NCBI GenBank assembly: GCA_017540815.1
Contig: JAFYAI010000132.1
Location: 1 to 51,620, forward strand
Direction: 5' to 3'
DNA: 51,620 bases
Source: Spirochaetales bacterium
GTDB taxonomy: Bacteria; Spirochaetota; GWE2-31-10; MWDO01
The notes beneath the pieces were generated by a model, which saw only the letters and a list, made by a program, of their open reading frames with translations, did not search any database and was not told the origin of the DNA. The translations under genes and the position numbers were made by a program. Of the stretch, positions 48,563-51,620 are shown piece by piece (within the stretch, counting starts at the first letter, position 1; every line of letters starts with the position of its first letter).

Positions 48563-49471
48563 TTATTTCAGAATATTAATCATTCTAAGCCATGCCATGA
48601 ACTCCTGCGGCCACAGTGCATTTGTATAAGGCTCATGCCCCATGCCGAAGTTGTGTCCGCCGAGACCGTAGAGATGCAGCTCAACAATGCCGTGTTTTTG
48701 CCATGCCTGTATCACTTCAAAACCGCTCTGACCTGAAAGGACATCGTCGCTCGACATTGCAGCAAACATCGGCGGAACTTGCTCCGGCATATCACGAAGA
48801 ACAAGCTGACCGTAGATCGAACCGATAAAGTCTGCCCGTGCCTCTTCCGGTGCACTCTCCGCATTATAGACTGCCATCAATGCTCCGGCTGAGAATCCGA
48901 CAATACCGATCTTATCAGGTTTAATGTTGAATTGGCTGGCGTGTTCACGCAGGTATTTCACTGCGGCGTTGGCATCCTCGATGGCATAGTCAGGTGTTGC
49001 CGGTGCATAATTACCGCTCTTACCGCCGGCGATGTAGCCTGCCATTTTTTCCTGAATATATTTTTGATGATCGGCTTCATCGCGGGGCGTTTGTTCAACA
49101 CGATATTTCAGAATGAATGTGGCAAATCCCTGCTGTTTGAACCATTCTGCCGCCTCATAGCCGCCGCTGCCAAATGTATGATGCAGGAATGCTCCGCCCG
49201 GTGCGATGATTATCGCCGCTCCGTTTGCTTTGCGTGCTTTGGGCAGATAAGGGATGAGCGTCGGGACTTTGACATTGCGGACGAACTGGCCTCGACCTTC
49301 GATCTCATACCACTGCTCGGCATCCACATCTTCCTGATTCGGCTCACCGTACAGATAGATCTGATTCTCGAATGTCGGTGCATCGATGTAAGTTACTTTT
49401 GCATCATTTTGAGCCTGAGCCGAAACGATGACGGCTGCAAGTACAGCAATAATCACAATTGTTTTTTTCAT
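48563..49471 (-). CDS. Exported alpha/beta-hydrolase (esterase/acetylxylan-esterase-like)
   Basis: A 302-residue secreted serine esterase. Signal peptide MKKTIVIIAVLAAVIVSAQA. Fold landmarks: AAIIIAPGGAFLHHTFG (oxyanion region), nucleophile elbow GFSAGALM, Asp near SSDDVLSG and catalytic His in GLGGHNFGMG. This matches the BD-FAE/endo-1,4-xylanase-like esterase group common in plant-polymer degraders; the substrate could be an acetylated sugar or another ester. AAAGGAG precedes the ATG. First gene of a two-gene operon with the exported aldo/keto reductase, divergent from a TetR regulator gene, whose probable operator overlaps this promoter. Confidence 0.88.
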   Translation of the reverse strand: MKKTIVIIAVLAAVIVSAQAQNDAKVTYIDAPTFENQIYLYGEPNQEDVDAEQWYEIEGRGQFVRNVKVPTLIPYLPKARKANGAAIIIAPGGAFLHHTFGSGGYEAAEWFKQQGFATFILKYRVEQTPRDEADHQKYIQEKMAGYIAGGKSGNYAPATPDYAIEDANAAVKYLREHASQFNIKPDKIGIVGFSAGALMAVYNAESAPEEARADFIGSIYGQLVLRDMPEQVPPMFAAMSSDDVLSGQSGFEVIQAWQKHGIVELHLYGLGGHNFGMGHEPYTNALWPQEFMAWLRMINILK

Positions 49472-49535
49472 AGTAATAACTCCTTTATAATTATATTCTT
49501 ACAAAATCTCAGACAAATATCAATAATAGCCTAAA

Positions 49536-49566
49536 TTGAATATAACATATAAGTTATCAAATTCAA
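49536..49566 (-). promoter_or_regulatory. Promoter with overlapping dyad (probable TetR operator)
   Basis: Minus strand: TTGAAT (49561-49566), 16 bp, TATATT (49539-49544). The whole promoter is an imperfect dyad (ATAAC-ATATAA-GTTAT flanked by TTGAAT / ATTCAA), as expected for an operator of the divergent TetR-family regulator at 49710. Confidence 0.55.
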
Positions 49567-49709
49567 TGTGCAGTTTTGTTAAGAATGATCAATATGCGAC
49601 ACATTCCACAAAAATGCCTATTAAATCAGGCAGATGTAACGCTAAATGAAATTCTTAATCCGTCAGCAAAAAAACCGATATTATTAATGTTATATCAAAG
49701 GAGAGACAA
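49567..49709 (+). other. Spacer upstream of the tetR-like gene
   Basis: No coding potential and no clear -35/-10 pair recognised on the plus strand. AAAGGAGAG lies directly before the ATG at 49710. The divergent operator region is at 49536-49566. Confidence 0.4.
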
Positions 49710-50285
49710 ATGACAAAGCAATCTGACATCAGAATACAGCGAACAAAACAGGCCATTAAGAATACTCTGAAAGATATGATATTGCAGCTGCCTTATGAAA
49801 AAATCACAATCAAAGCACTAACGCAGCAGGCACAAATCAACCGCAACACATTTTACCTGCATTACGAAAGTCTCGATGATGTGCTTTATGAAATCCAGCA
49901 AAATTACACTGACAAGTTTATGCAGCTGACCAAAGATTACAGTTTCATTGACAATCAAGACGAATTGGTCAAAAGCTTTTTTACATTTATGGAAAGTCAG
50001 GACGATTTCTTCATTAAAGTCACTTGTGACAGCCGATTTGATTATATCCGTGAAAGGATGCAAAAAAAAGTAACCTCTCAGTCATACGCAGCCTCTTCCG
50101 ACAAATCGTCTTCCAATCGTGCGATTATGAACATTCTTCGTGAATACAGCAATGTCACACTGTATCTATATCGACAATGGGTTACAGACGGCAGGCAAAT
50201 CCCACTTGACAGGATGATTACTCTTGTCTCGCAGCTGCTCAATAACGGCATGAACGGAGCAGCAAAAATGATACGGGAGAGATAG
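49710..50285 (+). CDS. TetR/AcrR-family transcriptional regulator
   Basis: A 191-residue repressor-type protein. The N-terminal helix-turn-helix is RTKQAIKNTLKDMILQLPYEKITIKALTQQAQINRNTFYLHYESLDDVLYEI (residues 10-62), where TFYLHY is the usual end of the recognition helix. The C-terminal ligand domain has the TetR_C-like ending LYLYRQWVTDGRQIPLDRMITLVSQLL; its inducer is unknown. It is divergent from the exported hydrolase/aldo-keto reductase operon and most likely controls it through the dyad at 49536-49566. Whether it also binds the TGACA-N3-TGTCA dyads is not known; those are a different sequence. A strong terminator follows. Confidence 0.92.
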   Translation: MTKQSDIRIQRTKQAIKNTLKDMILQLPYEKITIKALTQQAQINRNTFYLHYESLDDVLYEIQQNYTDKFMQLTKDYSFIDNQDELVKSFFTFMESQDDFFIKVTCDSRFDYIRERMQKKVTSQSYAASSDKSSSNRAIMNILREYSNVTLYLYRQWVTDGRQIPLDRMITLVSQLLNNGMNGAAKMIRER

Positions 50286-50321
50286 AATGATTCAGGTTGA
50301 TATTGGGAAAAAATAGAGGAG

Positions 50322-50357
50322 TATAAAAAATTGCCACATAAGTGGCAATTTTTTATA
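50322..50357. terminator. Terminator with TTGCCAC-ATAA-GTGGCAA core, copy B
   Basis: Sixteen-bp stem between convergent genes. The core is identical to copy A at 41860-41895, 8.4 kb away. Confidence 0.87.
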
Positions 50358-50365
50358 TTCGTTTG

Positions 50366-51148
50366 TTACTCTTCAATCTTCACAAAGCTTGCCCTAACCG
50401 CTTTGCCGGCAGAGTTCTTAATCTGAATATTGAACGACGAATAGTCATCTGTTGTAAATGTGCAGAAACTCGACCAAGCAATCTTATTGCTGCCGGACTT
50501 AGCATTGACCTTCAGCAGCAGTCCGCCGCTGTAACTGTCCTTGCCGTAAGAATAAGTGCCGCTTAGCGTCTGCGGTGCAATATCGTCGCCGCTTTCGTTT
50601 ATCACTACGGTGCATTTCTTCTTATCGCCGAAAGTTATCTCATAACTCGTATCGTCGGTATCGGCTGTCCAAGTCCCCAAAAATCGATTGGGCGACGGGA
50701 TCTTGTTGACACACTCCTGAGCGAACTTCGGCAGCTTATCATAAAACTCGCTCCAAGTGCGGCATTTCATCCGTGCAGTATATAGAATCTGTCCGCTCTC
50801 AACGCTTGCCATTCTTGCGGTCACAATCAGCTCGCAGTTAATATAAGTCGTATTGCCATATATCATGCAGTCGGCATTGAGCATCTTGCCCTGCTCCTTG
50901 ACAGTATTGGGATCGGTGTAGCCGCTGTTCTGGAAATCGATCTCTTTCAGCAGAGAATTGATCTTCTCTCGCTCTACGACGGTTATGCCGTTTATATGTA
51001 CCAACTCATCGGTGAGCAAATCGCTCATCACGGCTTTCTTGTCCTCTAAGCAGAAAGTGTCGCTGTCGAAAGTGCAGACGGCGATGACCTGAGCTGACAT
51101 AATCCATGTTGCAAAAAGCAACAATACAGATAAAAGTGTTTTTTTCAT
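50366..51148 (-). CDS. Exported CsgG-like / curli-assembly-type protein
   Basis: A 260-residue protein with a Sec signal (MKKTLLSVLLLFATWIMSAQ; no lipobox Cys). Residues ~20-130 resemble the CsgG/LpoB-like domain often found duplicated in spirochaetes: IAVCTFDSD, LLTDELVHINGITVVEREKINSLLKEIDFQNSGYTD, KMLNADCMIYG, then SGQILYTARM. The C-terminal ~100 residues are beta-rich (FLGTWTADTDDTSYEITFGDKKKCTVVIN, LSGTYSYG), probably a small barrel of lipocalin-like type. Likely periplasmic; a role in envelope assembly or regulation is a family guess. It is preceded by a short palindrome and the reverse transcriptase gene on the same strand. Confidence 0.78.
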   Translation of the reverse strand: MKKTLLSVLLLFATWIMSAQVIAVCTFDSDTFCLEDKKAVMSDLLTDELVHINGITVVEREKINSLLKEIDFQNSGYTDPNTVKEQGKMLNADCMIYGNTTYINCELIVTARMASVESGQILYTARMKCRTWSEFYDKLPKFAQECVNKIPSPNRFLGTWTADTDDTSYEITFGDKKKCTVVINESGDDIAPQTLSGTYSYGKDSYSGGLLLKVNAKSGSNKIAWSSFCTFTTDDYSSFNIQIKNSAGKAVRASFVKIEE

Positions 51149-51165
51149 TTTGTGTACTCCTCATT

Positions 51166-51183
51166 TTGCCACATATGTGGCAA
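51166..51183. repeat. Perfect palindrome TTGCCACATATGTGGCAA
   Basis: An 18-bp palindrome between the reverse transcriptase and the CsgG-like gene. It matches the core of the terminators at 41860-41895 and 50322-50357 except for the centre. It lacks a long U-tract, so termination would be weak. Confidence 0.7.
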
Positions 51184-51186
51184 TAA

Positions 51187-51620
51187 TTATTTTATAATTC
51201 CAATTTTCTCTGTTTTCCCGTAAACAGTAACATGTTTCCACCAATTAGGATTGACATTTTCTTGCAGCACTCGTGTCCGGACACCAAGTGTTTGATAATG
51301 TTTCATAATGCCAAGATATGAGTTTACAGACGATATAAACGCCGTTCGCTCCCGTTTATCCGGCTTATGATTGGCAGCAACCGCATTATGTCTCTTAATC
51401 GACGCACGAAAGTTGCGAATCGTGCGAGGATTGGTCACAATATGACTCGGATGAATAAAACATCCCAAGAACCGCACTCCGTGACATGCCGGCTGAAGAT
51501 AAATCTTCTTTGGCTGCAAATGCAGCTCCAGTCTCGTCTGCAAGAACTTGTTTATCTCCGGTATCAGACGGCACAATTGTGCTTTCGACTCCGATACGAT
51601 AACCATATCATCCACATATC
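51187..51620 (-). CDS. Reverse transcriptase, DGR-like, 5' part beyond the window
   Basis: About 144 residues from the C-terminal half of a reverse transcriptase. The window edge cuts just before the catalytic box, which reads YVDDMVIVSES: the two Asp are the metal-binding pair. Then LQTRLELHLQPKKIYLQP and GVRFLGCFIHPSHIV are the palm motifs D-E, and the thumb region has FISSVNSYLGIMKHYQTLGVRTRVL. The L-x-L-x-P-K-K, GV-x-FLG and NSYLG patterns resemble reverse transcriptases of diversity-generating retroelements more than group II introns (no X/maturase tail, no HNH). No template repeat or variable gene is visible in the window; they could lie upstream, outside. Could also be a DGR-related defence enzyme. 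Confidence 0.78.
   Translation of the reverse strand, partial: YVDDMVIVSESKAQLCRLIPEINKFLQTRLELHLQPKKIYLQPACHGVRFLGCFIHPSHIVTNPRTIRNFRASIKRHNAVAANHKPDKRERTAFISSVNSYLGIMKHYQTLGVRTRVLQENVNPNWWKHVTVYGKTEKIGIIK

Overview
The window looks like a chromosomal segment of a Treponema-type spirochaete. The strongest marker is a full-length cytoplasmic filament protein A gene (cfpA), followed by an uncharacterised gene and a pyruvate phosphate dikinase gene. From memory, T. pallidum has the same neighbourhood. Moderate-to-low GC, many hairpin-U terminators and the many exported or lipid-anchored proteins fit a host-associated treponeme; the species cannot be told from this sequence.

Layout. 1-2.1 kb: the 3' part of a GDP-mannose pyrophosphorylase gene, then a small antitoxin/PIN-toxin cassette framed by two look-alike terminators. 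2.1-4.7 kb: glycyl-tRNA synthetase and a DHH phosphoesterase on the minus strand. 5-11 kb: cfpA, unknown gene, ppdK-like gene on the plus strand. 11-16.4 kb: two lipoproteins, a HAD phosphatase, a PAP2 phosphatase and a chemoreceptor. 16.5-28.7 kb: an AT-rich defence island. It starts with an IS3-family element that has inserted into the 3' end of an mcrC/LlaJI-type gene. It continues (all minus strand) with McrB-like AAA+ protein, two cytosine-C5 methyltransferases, a receiver protein ending in a HEPN-like RNxxxH motif, an unusual protein with two GHKL ATPase modules, and a third C5 methyltransferase. Two good promoters suggest two units: a LlaJI-like restriction system, and a methyltransferase/double-GHKL/receiver-HEPN module, which I consider the best candidate for an undescribed system.

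28.8-36.9 kb: a long minus-strand run of redox and membrane genes (DUF4405 cytochrome-b-like protein, acetyltransferase, exported SUMF1-flavodoxin fusion, exported flavodoxin, exported aldo/keto reductase, DUF4491, flavodoxin-fold quinone reductase, ArsP/DUF318 permease, exported DUF362 protein, two small membrane proteins). 36.9-39.8 kb: larE-larB-larC for the nickel-pincer nucleotide cofactor, with two palindromic repeat units inside larC. 39.8-41.9 kb: AAA-ATPase-like/PD-(D/E)XK protein, a gene remnant and a repeat-rich spacer. 41.9-49.5 kb: a second redox cluster (4Fe-4S aldo/keto reductase, cupin lipoprotein, carboxymuconolactone-decarboxylase-like protein, a deleted amidohydrolase-monooxygenase gene, two flavodoxins, a SirTM-type sirtuin, exported aldo/keto reductase, exported alpha/beta hydrolase), divergent from a TetR regulator. 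50.4-51.6 kb: a CsgG-like exported protein and the 3' end of a DGR-like reverse transcriptase cut by the window edge.

The two redox clusters appear linked: promoters of two operons (36.8 and 46.5 kb) carry the same TGACA-N3-TGTCA dyad over canonical -35/-10 boxes. Many of their products are normally cytosolic FMN- or NAD(P)H-using enzymes that here carry Sec signal peptides. All functional calls are from reading motifs by eye; nothing was searched or computed.
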